Assembly (NCBI RefSeq): GCF_041146395.1 | Contig: NC_091000.1 | Span: 17,557,501 to 17,621,500, forward strand | DNA from: Eulemur rufifrons | Lineage: Eukaryota; Chordata; Mammalia; Primates; Lemuridae | DNA: 64,000 nt | Reading direction: 5' to 3' | Shown: positions 34,540 to 45,699 of the stretch, piece after piece | How positions within the stretch are numbered: the first letter of the stretch is position 1 | Layout of the letters: the number at the start of each line of letters is the position of its first letter | The notes under the pieces: model-generated | Databases searched by the model: none | What the model was told of the DNA's origin: nothing | Seen by the model: the letters and a program-made list of their open reading frames with translations, nothing else | Made by a program: the position numbers and the translations under genes

Positions 34540-34700
34540 CAATGCCTCATTCCCTCAACTACCCCGTTCCCAGAATGTTGACGGCAAGGTCCATATTCTT
34601 GTCATTTCATCTTTGTGTCCCCCCTCCCACCCCCATCCCCGTTGTATCAGAGGACTCGATGCATAATAATTCAAAATGAATCTTTATTAAATGAAGGGGT
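34540..34700 (+). mobile_element. L2-like 3' end remnant
   Basis: 'agaatgttgacggcaaggtcc' followed by 'tgtcatttcatctttgtgtcc' resembles the end of L2 ('agaatgtgagctccatgagg ... tttgtctgtttt'). Weak similarity. Confidence 0.3.
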
Positions 34701-35548
34701 AGGTAGTGGTGGCATCTCACTTCAAAGAAGGATTTGGTAGAGCAATGTAGTTTCTATGTCAGGTAGAGGCTTACAGGAATGGTGCTTTATTGATTTGCTC
34801 ACAACTCATTTTCTACAACAAGGTATTGTGTTCTAAAAATGTTTGCTATGGTCCCTGTGCTGGGCACTCTTTCCGTGGAAATGACCCAGCTGAGCATCGA
34901 AGGCATTAGGAACTCCACAAGATTCTTTAACCCTGTCATCAAGTTGCAATCACTTTTTACTGCAGTCACCCACTACCTCAAACATCCTTATATCTGCGAT
35001 AACAAAACCAAACAAAACCCCAGGAATACACAGAGAGGGCTAAAAGGGTAGGGAAATAGCCTGTGGGTGTCACTTCCTTCTTTCTCCCCAAATTTCCTTC
35101 TCTTACTTCCTTGTCCTCCTACAACGAATTGCTTTTCACTTGCTAATTTGCCTCTGAAAGACTATATGTGCTGCTTTTCTTCTAGCCTGGGAACTGAATT
35201 ATAGCAATTTAACATTATAACATAATTCTACTGCAATAAAGCAATTTGGTGCTGGTGGTGGTGATGGAGTGGATGTTGATAGGTGTGGGGAGCAGAGAAT
35301 TTACCATAATGGAATTTTTCTGCATTTGTTTAAAAAATGCTAGCATAAATCCATGTTGGTATGAAATCTTATTGAAATATTTTTATTAGAGGATTGGTGC
35401 CATTTTAAGCCATCTGAATATGTATCTTTGCAAAAGAACTGGTTAAGGGATTAGAAAAGACAGGAGACTTTTTGGGTTGTATAGACTTGTACCACACAAA
35501 TAATAATCGTTTTTGTAATGGTTACCTCCTCTACTGACTTGGTTTTTT
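34701..35548. other. Unclassified AT-rich stretch
   Basis: Nothing recognised up to the target site of the retroposon at 35549. Confidence 0.45.
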
Positions 35549-35570
35549 AAAAACTTACGTGAATGAATGA
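35549..35570. repeat. 22-bp target-site duplication, left copy
   Basis: A 22-mer beginning 'aaaaacttacgtg' and ending 'aatgaatga' recurs exactly at 35885-35906. It is preceded by TTTTTT, giving the L1 endonuclease site TTTT/AAAA at 35548/35549. Confidence 0.95.
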
Positions 35571-35884
35571 GTGCATTGCGCACCGTTTGGGGAGTGGTAA
35601 CACTTGAAGGTGCTGACTCGGGAAAGGGGGGGTGGGGAAAAAAAAATAAATAATAATATATTCTATGGAAATTTATATATTATAGTAACTATTTCATCAA
35701 TATTGATTTAAATGATCAAAGAGCTAAGCATGGACAATCAAAGGGGACTTAATGTGTCCTAATTGATCTAAAAATGTGAAAACTCTGTAAATAAATAACA
35801 CTCATGATGTCATTTAAATATTAAAAAAAAATAAAAAAATAAAAAACATGATTTTTGTTAAAATAAAAAAATTGAATATAAAAA
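35571..35884 (+). mobile_element. Retroposed insert: L1 3' UTR start plus unexplained A/T-rich tail
   Basis: A 314-bp insert flanked by perfect 22-bp duplications, ending in A-rich sequence, at an L1-type cut site. The first 66 bases ('gtgcattgcgcaccgtttgg', 'aaggtgctgactcggg') match the reverse complement of the L1 stub at 24380-24526, so they are strepsirrhine L1 3' UTR. After an A-rich run at 35639-35656, about 160 bases follow that are not the expected rest of the L1. They hold AATAAA at 35790-35795 and end in A/T-rich repeats. A 3' transduction is one reading and an internally rearranged L1 tail is another. No coding potential. Confidence 0.85.
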
Positions 35885-35906
35885 AAAAACTTACGTGAAT
35901 GAATGA
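35885..35906. repeat. 22-bp target-site duplication, right copy
   Basis: Exact second copy of 35549-35570, directly after the A-tail. Confidence 0.95.
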
Positions 35907-35941
35907 TTTGTTTTTACAATGTAGAATTAAAAAAAGAGTCT

Positions 35942-36098
35942 CAGGTGGATGTGGTGGTGTGCGCCTGTAGTCCCTGCTACTCAAGGGGCTGAGGCGGGGG
36001 CCGGGATTTTGAGGCTGTAGTGTGCTATGGTCGTGCGTGTGAATAGCCACTGCACTCCAGCCTGGGCAACATAATGAGGGCCTGTATAAAAAAAAAGT
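35942..36098 (+). mobile_element. Alu monomer (7SL-derived), sense
   Basis: 'gtggtggtgtgcgcctgtag', 'tccctgctactcaaggggc', 'gaggctgtagtgtgctatgg', 'actgcactccagcctgggc' and then an A-rich tail. One arm only, about 155 bp. The 'gctgtagtgtgctatgg' word is nearer 7SL than modern Alu, so it is a fossil monomer type. Confidence 0.8.
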
Positions 36099-37524
36099 CT
36101 CAAATATTTCAGTAGTCTTTAGTTACAATTAAAAAACTTGTGACAAATTGTCTATAAAAAACCACACACCCAGCTAACTCTGTAGTAAGTCTTGGGGAAA
36201 AGAAGAGCAAAGAAAGATGAATAAAAGTTCTTGCACAATGATGGCCCACACCATGGTGTAATGAAATTAGGTAATTGAGATCCTTGAATGAAGACAGTTT
36301 TCTCATCATCAGACATCTCTTAGGGCAGGGCATGGGTTTCCCAACATATAGCTGACTACCACACATCTCTGTTCAATGGAAGACAGACATCTGTAAAGGA
36401 CAGTGGCCTCACGATTGGTTTAAAGCCTGTATTACTTCCTGTCCTTTCCCGCCTGTGCTCCTGACTGGGGGATGTGATTAACTGCATCCTGCCTCCTGGA
36501 TCTGGAATGTTAGGCCTTTGGCATTTATGGAGATAACACTGGCAGTTTAGTCTGCTCATGGGGGACCCTAAAGGTCCAGATGTGTATAATTTGTAATCTC
36601 CTGAGGCCCAAAGCTCTGAAATTTCGTCTTGTGCCTGGGAGCAGGCGCCGTATGCAGTGAATGAACCGCCAACTACCTCAGCATTGACACCTCAGTGAGA
36701 TTCTGTTGTTCTTCACACATCTTGATAGATGCGGCCGGTAACTCTTGTCAAGTGAGCAACATTTGGTCTTTTGTGAAAAATGGACCTCTAAACAAAGTCC
36801 CCGGAGTGTTCCATGCAAATGACAATTCATCAGGCCTAAGAGAATGAAAGTTCTTAGTGAGAAAATGTTTTTACACAAATTTTAGTTCTGTATTTTTCAT
36901 TTCATGCACTTATTAAGAGTTCTAAAGAGTCACTAAGACTTTTCAAATATACTTTGTATACATTATGGAAGATGTTATATGCTACAGTGATATTTGAGAA
37001 TTTGTATGTTAAATGAACTGCTTGGGGTCATATATTTAGTTTTTCTCGTTTGTTATGTTTAGGATATCATAGACAATATTTTTGAAATGATATATTTATG
37101 ACCCATTTTAGGATAAAGACTATCACTGGCCTATACCATGTAAATGAACAGTATTGAAATGAGTGACATAAAAATATATTTACAGGCGCACTAAACTGCA
37201 CATAGCAGCAACATAAATGAATGGATATGCCTTGATGAGAAAAACTCAAAAATGAAAAGCATTGGAAGGGAATTATTCGTATTGCAAAAGCATTCCTGCC
37301 TGCAGGAGAGGGCTGGCTCCAGGTTAGGCTTCAGGCAGGGGTGGTGTTTCTTTAGTTCTTTAATTGAGATTGTCCTGCCAAGTCAGTATTGACCACTCCC
37401 AAGCAGCCCTTCCTTTCTTACCGCACCTCCACCTCTTTTTCTTTTGGACTCCTTTCTTCCAATTCAGTGATCTCAAAGCCAAGTAACTGGGTGGAAAGGA
37501 GGAAGGAACCAAAGTGTAATAAAT
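36099..37524. other. Unclassified non-coding stretch
   Basis: No named transposon, RNA gene or exon was recognised over 1.4 kb. Confidence 0.45.
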
Positions 37525-37700
37525 GCCTTCTTTGTTTTACATATATTATCTCATTTCATTTTTACAACATCCTCTGAAGTGAGGAACTGATAACATCCAA
37601 TTCTGCAGATGGAGCTCAGAAATATTAAGTAACTTGCTCTAACTCACACAGCAAGAATGTAGAGGGATTTACATTCAGGTTTGTGCTGCTCTGAGGACAG
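37525..37700 (+). mobile_element. MIR SINE, sense
   Basis: 'catatattatctcatttcat', 'ttacaacatcctctgaagtg', 'ctgcagatggagctcagaaa' and 'aagtaacttgctctaactcac' give the MIR series. Confidence 0.75.
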
Positions 37701-39295
37701 AGCTGTTGCTAGTCCCTGGCAGCCTGCAACCAGGAGGGATTTGGCCTGTTTGTGATTTGGTGAAGGGCATTTTATTGCCTTGTCCCTCTTCCTCTCAAGG
37801 TCTGACCATATTGTTTCATTTACAGTGAGTTTCCCTGATACACTGAATGTATGGTTGAATTAAGGAATATATCTATTGCATAAAGCAAGGAATATCTGAT
37901 TACTTTTTTCCCTGTGTCTATGAATGCTGGAGTTCAAGGATCATACTTGAAGTAAATGTGCTTCCAACAAAGCTACTCTTTTAATGCTGTCTCCTTCTTC
38001 ATTGTTTTCAAAATAGCCCTCAGACATTTTGGCCAAAAAGCTATCCATCCAGGTTCTAATTTTGAATGTATCACTATGCTATCTTTGTCAAAAGTTTACA
38101 CTCAAAATTTTGTCCTTCTCCCACCCCCCAATAAGTTTAATCCACCATTACCCACTAACCGTGGATTGAAATAGCGAGTCATTATGATGTCTGTATTAAC
38201 ATCCAAGCACACTGGGTTTCTTCCAGGATTCCCATATCTATTATTGTTAAAACGTATAACTTTTAAAAGTCAAATGGTTTTCCCAAGCCAATTCTCTAAT
38301 CACAGACATAAATTTCACTCCATTAAGGAAAGGAAACCAGGCAGTATGACTAAAGTTAGGAATATGATCAAATTTCAAGGAAGAGGAAAAGAAAAAAAAA
38401 GATTAGGCGTGGAATTCTTTTCATTGCTTTCGCTTGTGAAACATGGTTAAAATGAAACCCTGCTTTCCTGCACACATAAAGCACATAGCCCGTTAAAGTG
38501 AGAGGTTAGATTCAGATACAGAGAAGCCGCATCTGAGTGCGGACTCCACTTTTCGTTAGAATGGTTGGAGGGGTTGTGGCTCTGGGGAGAGCCACTAAGA
38601 CAGGCTGTCTTCTTTTCTCTGCCTTTGGGTGGTTTTGACTTATTCAGTTGCATTTTCTCCCCTGAAATACCTGTTGCATATTTATGAGTTCTCAAAATAA
38701 TGACAGTCCCCGAGAACTTGTGATAACAAGGCAGGCCTTTAAACAAGGAAAGAGGATGTGGTGGGAAAGTCCAACTGCATAGGCTATGGATGGTAGGTTC
38801 GGTGGTATTCTTTTGATTGCTACTCCTGAACATACCTCAGCCCCTCAAGGGCTGCTTTTTAATGTTTATCAAGATTTTTCTTCGTAGGAGTCTCTTTCAA
38901 CCTGTTAGACTTGCTTTCTTGCTATTTTTTTTTTTTTTTTAGTAAATGTATTCAACTACCTTTTCAAAATGTTAACTCTTCTACTGTCTGTATTAAGAAA
39001 ATAAGACAAGACAACTCTCCACTCCTACCTTGTTAACAAACGAGTGCACACATTTCTTTTGAGAGTGTTCAGAGGTGTGCACATTCTTGATTTCATAGGA
39101 ATATATATATATAAAAGTACAGAAAATAATAAAAAGTAATTTTTGAGGTTTACCTTATTGCTGATGCACATTTATAGATAGATGTTGAATTTGAAATAAG
39201 TCAGTATAGTTAACTGAGAAGGAAGAATCTTTTCAAGTTCTCCTACTATCAAAAAAGGAAGACCAAAAAAGCTTATTTTTTAAATCTGTATTTCT
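37701..39295. other. Unclassified non-coding stretch
   Basis: No clear repeat apart from a 16-T run at 38925-38940. The 128-codon minus frame at 38447-38833 shows no domain I know. Confidence 0.45.
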
Positions 39296-39425
39296 GTTGT
39301 TGGTAGAAATTGGCAATAACCTTTTTGGAAAGTAAAGTAGCAGTAATTATTAAAACTAAAAATATACATGTCCTTTCAACCTAGCAATCTCACACTTGGG
39401 AATCTGTACCATATAAAAAAAATCT
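39296..39425 (+). mobile_element. Old L1 fragment, sense, part 1
   Basis: 'tggtagaaattggcaataacc', 'tttttggaaagtaaagtagc', 'cctttcaacctagcaatctc' and 'acacttgggaatctgtacc' match the old L1 3' ORF2/UTR region in sense. Confidence 0.65.
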
Positions 39426-39429
39426 ACAG

Positions 39430-39690
39430 TTACTACCAAGTGGCTCTCTGTCATAGTACCCTATTTTAACTCTCCACATAGGACTTACCATTATCTCCTG
39501 TTTTTCTTGTTGTTCATTTGTTAATTACCTTGTTGATTCATTTATTCATTTATTGTCTTCTTCCACCAGAATGTGAGCTCTATGAAAAACAAGGACCTCG
39601 TCTGTCTCCTCCATCATGGGAACTCCAGCATCCAGAATGGACCCTGGCACCGAATAAACACTTAGTAAATATTTGTTGAATGAAAGAAAT
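39430..39690 (+). mobile_element. L2 LINE 3' end, sense
   Basis: 'accagaatgtgagctctatg', 'aaaacaaggacctcgtctgtc', 'tggaccctggcaccgaataa' and 'gtaaatatttgttgaatgaaa' are the standard L2 3' terminus. It appears to sit between two collinear L1 pieces. Confidence 0.8.
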
Positions 39691-39694
39691 AAAA

Positions 39695-39775
39695 GCACTC
39701 ATAGATCAGGATGTATATCCAGGGATATTTATTGCAGCATTATTATGGTGGCCAAAGACTGGCGTCAAAGAGAAT
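39695..39775 (+). mobile_element. Old L1 fragment, sense, part 2
   Basis: 'ccagggatatttattgcagc' and 'attattatggtggccaaaga' correspond to the L1 text that normally follows part 1 by a few dozen bases. Confidence 0.5.
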
Positions 39776-39814
39776 GCCCCCCGTGAGTGACGGGCTGGTT
39801 GGGAGCACCACCAC

Positions 39815-40065
39815 TGCCGGGCTTAATGGCCTGGCTCTGGTGTCAGATGCCTGGGCTCTCATCCCTGTATTCATCTTAACTGTAATGAACAACCCTGGGA
39901 AAAGTGTTTAGCCCTTGTGTCTCAGTTTCCTCTTCCATAAAATGAGGACAATAATGATACCAATCTCATAAAGCTTTTGTGAGAATTAAATGGGGTAATA
40001 CATGCAACATATTTGGGAACAATGCCTGGGACATAGTAAGTACTCGATAAATATTAGTTATTCTT
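39815..40065 (-). mobile_element. MIR SINE, antisense, near full length
   Basis: 'gtctcagtttcctcttccat', 'aaaatgaggacaataatgat', 'cttttgtgagaattaaatgg' and 'acatagtaagtactcgataaa' give a MIR reversed. Confidence 0.85.
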
Positions 40066-40684
40066 ATTCCATGACATAGTAAAGAGAATGGCTTACATAT
40101 CACTTAACCTGGAGCCATTTCCATGATGCAACTTAGTGGGCAACACATGATGGCGAGAAGTACATGTAATAGATACTCCTTTGCAAATCTAACAATGACA
40201 ATAAAAATCCCATGTGTATATACATATATATATATATATGCTTATTGTGTTTACAAAAACATAAAATTATGGAAGATACATACTAGATATATAAAGCTAT
40301 GTGTGTGAAGAGCAGGATTGAGGGGTGGGAAAGAGGAGAAGGGAAAGTCGGAAAACAACATAGTGACTAAATAATATGATATTTATTACAAACATGTTAC
40401 CAATACCATGGTTGAAATTATAGAATATATGTGTGTATGTATACATATGCAATAAAATGCTTAATAGAGGGTCTCTGATGTATTAATAATGGTTGTCTGA
40501 GAGGAGTTAGGATTACAGGTGATTTCTTCCTTAAACTTTGGTGTATTTGAATTTTTGACAATAAGCATGTATTTATGTAATCAGAAAAAAACAATAATGG
40601 GGGAAAAAGAAAAAAGCAATATTTCTCTATTTCTATAACTGTCTATTGAAGGAAGAGAGTTGAACATGTCTACCTTCTAGAGCT
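40066..40684. other. AT-rich stretch with a TA repeat
   Basis: Contains a (TA)9 run at 40222-40239 and A-rich segments. The end near 40480-40620 resembles a decayed L1 tail. No gene. Confidence 0.45.
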
Positions 40685-41151
40685 GCAGTCCCCAACCCCT
40701 GGGATGCTGACCAGTACCAGTCTGTGGCCTTTTAGGAATGGGGCCACACAGCAGGAGGTGAGCAGTGGGTGAGCAAGTGAAGCTTCATCTGTATTTACAG
40801 TCACTCCCCATCACTCACATCACCGCATAAGCTCCGCCTCCTGTCAGACCAGCGGCAGCATTAGATTCTCACAGGAGTGTGAACTCTACTGTATAGTGAG
40901 GGTGTGAGGGGTGTTGGTTACGTGCTCCTTATGAGAGTCTAATACCTAATGATCTGAGGCGGAGCTGAGGCAGTGATACTAGTGTTGGGGAGTGGCTGCA
41001 AATACAGATTGTCATGAACAAAGAGGTTTGACTGAACAATAAATGTAATGTGCTTGAATCATCCCAAACTGGTCCCCCCCACCAGCCAGTCCCTGGAAAA
41101 ATTGTCCTCCATGAAACCGTTCCCTGGTGCCAAAAAGGTTGGGGACTGCTG
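40685..41151 (+). mobile_element. MER1-type hAT-Charlie DNA transposon, copy 2
   Basis: Starts near 'gcagtccccaacccctggg', passes 'cagcattagattctcacagg' and 'gagagtctaatacctaatg', and ends 'aaaaaggttggggactgctg' at 41151. It is opposite in orientation to the other two copies. Flanks 'ttctagag' and 'ttgtagat' may be a worn 8-bp duplication (6 of 8 match). Confidence 0.85.
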
Positions 41152-41449
41152 TTGTAGATGTTTTAAGGCTGTGGAGTTGTCAGAACCAAATTTAGAAGGA
41201 GCCCTTGGCCATGTGGTCTGCATACAAGATGGACTGTGGCAAATCTCATGCCTGCTACCTTAATATTCTCCTATTCTAGAAAGGTGAACCTAAATCTGAG
41301 GGATGATATGAACCAAAGGTGCTGTAAACACAGGTAAATGGACACAAAATTCTTGAAAATGTGAGGGAAGGGAATCACAAATGCCAATATCTATAGACAT
41401 TTCAGCCATAGGAGAAAGTATAAACCCCAAATTTAGAAATTTTCTTAAA
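41152..41449. other. Unclassified stretch
   Basis: Nothing recognised. Confidence 0.45.
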
Positions 41450-41780
41450 ATACCACTTTACTCATGTCAAAGCTTTGTTCAAAAACTCATATTCCCTTTG
41501 CATCACTGATAAGATAAAGTTGAAATTCTTTCGGTTGGTCTTCAAGTATCGATACATGTGCTAATGTTCTCTCCCACTATTTCCTTATACCAATTCTCTA
41601 CTTTAGGCAGTACAGACCTCCCAGTGTCCACTAAAAATCTCTCTGTACCTTTGTTCATGCCCTTTTCCCTCCTTTTCCCTTTGTTTTGGCTCTTATTCAT
41701 CTTTTAAGCCTTGGCTCAAGTCCATCGTGTTTGAAAGAATTTTCAAATTAGTCCTCAGAAACTTCTCTGAGGACTCTGAA
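41450..41780 (+). mobile_element. L2 LINE fragment, sense
   Basis: 'tgataagataaagttgaaatt', 'gttggtcttcaagtatcgat', 'cttttaagccttggctcaag' and 'aacttctctgaggactctg' follow the L2 3' region. Diverged. Confidence 0.65.
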
Positions 41781-42847
41781 GTTCCATTTCACAGAGGGTG
41801 AAACATAACTGAACTAGCTCCTACTTGTACTTTTGAGTTTCTTTAAGCTGTTTCATTGAAATATGAATAATTTAATGATTTCTTGACTTGTAAATTTACC
41901 TAAATGGCTATATCTGCACAAAAGACAAAACCCATATACCCAAATACTTTGTAAATGGAAGACTATTATTCTGTTCAAGGTGAGATTTAAAACTAATGAA
42001 CTTGGTTTAAAGAAAAATCAATAAACATAGCCCCCAAAAAGTTTTCTAAGGCAGACATCTTCTAAAAACGCTATTTACATTTAATCTGAGAATTCTGTCA
42101 CTATCTTTCTTTTAGAATATTTTTAAAAGCCAGTGTATATGCTTCTTAAAAGAAATTCAATCTCCCTTATTCATAGTTACATCTGGTTTTAAACCAAAGA
42201 CAGCTTTATTATCTACCTCATTCAAATGATCTTGGCTATATGTGGTTATGATTTTAACCACATATAGTAGAAAAAGGTGCTCAAAGGCTGAAGATTTATC
42301 ATTGGCAAAAGGTGCTCAAAAGAATTTTCTAATAGTCTCTAAAGGGAATTTCAAGACAAGAGTTCCAAAAATGTTGTCACATCATGTTACTTAAATTCTG
42401 GAAAGACCAACCAATTAACCAAGGCTGTGTGCTTATTCAGGAACAGAGACAGGCTAGGAATTTAGGGCTTCTGACTCCTGTCCACTGGGTTTTCTGCTAA
42501 ACTACACTACCACTAGAGGTCTCAGTGAGGTGCTTACGGGCTGCCCCCTAGAGGTGGTGTTGAGAGAGGAAAAAGAGCTGTCCTTTGGGGCTGGAATTAA
42601 GGAGGTGACATTGACTGAAGCCTCTACTTCTTTGGGAGCAGCGGAGTGTCAGAATGTTGAGAACTGAAAGATTGGTCAATCTTTGTAGTCTATTTAGCTG
42701 TTAGTATTTGGGGGAAGGAGATCGTTGGCTTTATGTTGTGCTCCTCACTAAGAAGGAGGAGTAACAATTTCTCATAAGCCAATCTCATGGGTTTGAATGC
42801 CCAGAAACTCTAAGTGAGGGTTTCAACGAATTTTGTGAACCTTAAAT
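41781..42847. other. Unclassified stretch with hairpin and direct repeat
   Basis: No named transposon. A 13-bp hairpin (42236-42267) is followed by a spaced 14-bp direct repeat (42272-42285 and 42307-42320). Confidence 0.45.
42236..42267. repeat. Perfect inverted repeat (hairpin)
   Basis: Arms 'ctatatgtggtta' and 'taaccacatatag' pair perfectly over 13 bp around a 6-base loop. No known element was matched. Confidence 0.85.
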
Positions 42848-43083
42848 ATAATAGCTAGCATTTAAGTGTTTACTATATGTCAGGAATTGTTGTAGGTACC
42901 TTACATGTGTTACCTCATTTAATCTTCATAACAACCCCTTGAGGTAGGTATCCCTCCTATTTTAGAGATGGAGCAGCTGAGTTGCAAAGAGGTTATTCAA
43001 CTTGCTTTAATTTGCCCAAGGTTACATGACTATTAAGTAGCTGAATTGGGATTCAAACCCAGGCAGTTTGGCTTCAAACCCTA
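42848..43083 (+). mobile_element. MIR SINE, sense, near full length
   Basis: 'aatagctagcatttaagtg', 'tttactatatgtcaggaattg', 'aatcttcataacaacccctt', 'aggtaggtatccctcctatt', 'aaggttacatgactattaag' and 'gggattcaaacccaggcag' run through almost the whole MIR, including the tRNA-like head and the core. Confidence 0.92.
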
Positions 43084-43087
43084 ATCA

Positions 43088-43340
43088 ATTAAAAATGTAT
43101 TGTAGAAAATTTCAAACATACACAAAAGTAGGGAGAATAGTGCAATGAACCCCCATTTACCCATCTCCCACTGACACCAATCATCAACTCATGGCCACTT
43201 CTATTTTATCTATATCTCCACTTACGTCCGTGGCCTCCCAGTCCCCTTCCTGGATTATTTTCAAGAAAATGCAGACATCCTATCATATTATTCATAAATA
43301 TTTCTTTATTGCTGAAAAAAAGATAAAAAAACAATCAAAC
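43088..43340 (-). mobile_element. Old L1 3' UTR, antisense
   Basis: 'gtgcaatgaacccccattta', 'cccatctcccactgacacc', 'atcaactcatggccacttc' and 'ccttcctggattattttcaag' are reversed old L1 3' UTR words. Confidence 0.6.
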
Positions 43341-43439
43341 TCTTCTTCAGAGGATGCACATAGTATCTGTTCTCTCTTTTTGTGACATTAGCAGCTTTGA
43401 TGATCATTGTCTAGATCTGAGTTATTCTATCATTTCTTC

Positions 43440-44080
43440 CTAATTTATCTGCTGGAATATTTCTATATGTCAACTATTTGATTATCCTGATGTTATTAAT
43501 TGTAAGCATCATATGAGATACAATAATCTCTTAAACTTACTCCTAACTGAAGTTTTGTTTCTTTTGCCCGACATCTCCCCAATCCCTCCACCCTCCCAGC
43601 CTTGCTCTGTTTCTGAGAATTTGACTTTGTTACACTCCGCATATAAGTGAGATCACGTGGTATTTGTCTTTCTGTGCCTGGCTTACTTCATTTAGTATAA
43701 TGTCCTCAAGGTTCATCCATGTTGTCACAAATGACAGGATTTCCTCCTTTTATTAAGGCTGAATAGTACTCCATTGTGCATATATGCCATATTTTCTATA
43801 GCCATATCTTGGCTATTATGAGTGATGCTGCAATGAATATAGGAGTACAGATATCTCTTTAATACACTGATTTCAAATCCTTTGGACATATACTCAATAG
43901 TGGATTATTGGATCATACGGTAAATCAAGTTTTAACTTTTTGAGGAACCTCCATACTGGCTGTATGTTTTCCATAATGGCTGTACTAATTTACATTCCCA
44001 CCAGCAGTATACAGGGTTCCCTTTTCTCTATATCCTTGCCAACATTTACCTACCTTTCTTTCTTTTTGGTAATAGCCTTA
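43440..44080 (-). mobile_element. L1 3' region, antisense
   Basis: 'agtgagatcacgtggtattt', 'gttcatccatgttgtcacaa', 'tgaatagtactccattgtgc', 'gagtgatgctgcaatgaata', 'attattggatcatacggtaa' and 'acattcccaccagcagtat' are the reversed ORF2 tail and start of the 3' UTR. Not coding. Confidence 0.88.
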
Positions 44081-44161
44081 ATTTTGTTTTAAAGTTACAT
44101 GAAACAGTATATTCAGAGAAGTTGCATTTCCATTGTGTTTCCCCCACATCTGCTTTCTTAG

Positions 44162-44491
<330 letters not shown>

Positions 44492-44994
44492 CCACTTTAT
44501 TTTTTTAACTATACAATTTATCTCAGCATTCACTTCTTTTCAGCATATAAGCATCAGCATCCTCTTTGAGCTGTATAGGTTATTCAAGCAGTCCCCAACT
44601 GAAGGACATTTGAGTTGTTTATAGTCTCACTTAAAGATCTGCACATAGGTTGATCAACATCTAAAGACATTTATGTTGGACAAAAGTCTAATTCCAGCAA
44701 AGGGGCAAAATTAGATAAAATGACTTATACAATTTGGGCCATATTCTCCCATTCATCATAGTATTTATAAGGTAAGAGAATCTTCTTTGTTCAGTAATAC
44801 GGGGCTTAGGGAAACAACAGTAGGAGAATCAAGGATATGTGCTTTCTTAACTATTCAGGTGTTTCCTAGTCCTGGAGATCCAAACTGTGTGGTTTCCTGA
44901 CCTTAATTTTTCCCAGGTGGATGGTAACGTGCTAGGAGTAGCTGCTAACTTTCCAAAGATCATATGCTTCTATGACACAGACATTATCCATATG
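44492..44994. other. Unclassified stretch
   Basis: No repeat or gene recognised. Confidence 0.45.
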
Positions 44995-45312
44995 CAGTTG
45001 GCCCTCTGTATCTGCAGGTTCTGCATCTGTGGATTCAACTAACTACAGATTGAAAATGTTAAAAGAAAAACCCACAGTAAAGATAGTACAACAAAAGGTA
45101 ATACAAATAAAAACAATTAAGTATATTTACATAGCATTTACATTGTGTTAAGTATTATAAATAATGTAGAGATGATTTAAAGTATATGGGAGGATGTGCA
45201 TAGGTTATATGCGAATACTGTGCCATTTTATATAAGGGACTTCAGCACCTGTGGATTTTGGTATCCATGGGGGTCCTGGAACCAATTCCTCACAGATCCC
45301 AATTGATGACTA
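44995..45312. mobile_element. MER2-like Tigger (pogo) DNA transposon
   Basis: Left end 'cagttggccctctgtatctgc' with 'gtggattcaactaactac', middle 'atagcatttacattgtgtta' and 'gaggatgtgcataggttata', right end 'ggtatccatgggggtcctgg' to 'aattgatgacta'. This is the MER2 layout as I know it, with TA just after the right end (45313-45314). It is a non-autonomous remnant with no transposase. The 81-codon frame at 45251-45496 overlaps its end by chance. Confidence 0.88.
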
Positions 45313-45699
45313 TACTATTCTTGGCCCCTGTGGTTTTCTGTCTTTACCTATTTATTATCTTTTGAAGAATGGATCTACCTTTGTGTATTCAAATATCACT
45401 TATATGCAAATGACTTCAAATACTCCTCTTCAGCTCAGGTGTCTCTCCAGGCCCCTCCAACTCAAGGCATCTAAAATTAAATGCATCATCTTGTAAGTCT
45501 TGCATACAGTGTGCAAACATCTGCCCTACTGCTTATTCCTATTTTCAGTGATGCAACAATTCCCCTGGCTTTAAAGCCACTAGTGGTAGATACCTATTTA
45601 TTTAAATCATTTTTCCAATGTGTCTATTTGGAGGAAGCACTGAATATGTGGAATAAAGCACTAGGAAAAATGATTTTAAAAGCTGGTATGAATGAACTC
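45313..45699. other. Unclassified stretch
   Basis: Nothing recognised. Confidence 0.45.

Noticed and set aside
35942..36098. Possible 7SL RNA gene
   Set aside because: It contains 7SL-like words but lacks the 7SL central domain, has the Alu-type 'actgcactccagcctggg' junction and an A-tail, and is diverged. It is an Alu monomer.
38447..38833. 128-codon minus-strand frame
   Set aside because: No recognisable domain and no upstream promoter or splice evidence. Judged chance.
42848..43083. tRNA-like B-box text ('gggattcaaaccc')
   Set aside because: It belongs to the tRNA-derived head of a MIR. No cloverleaf can be drawn.
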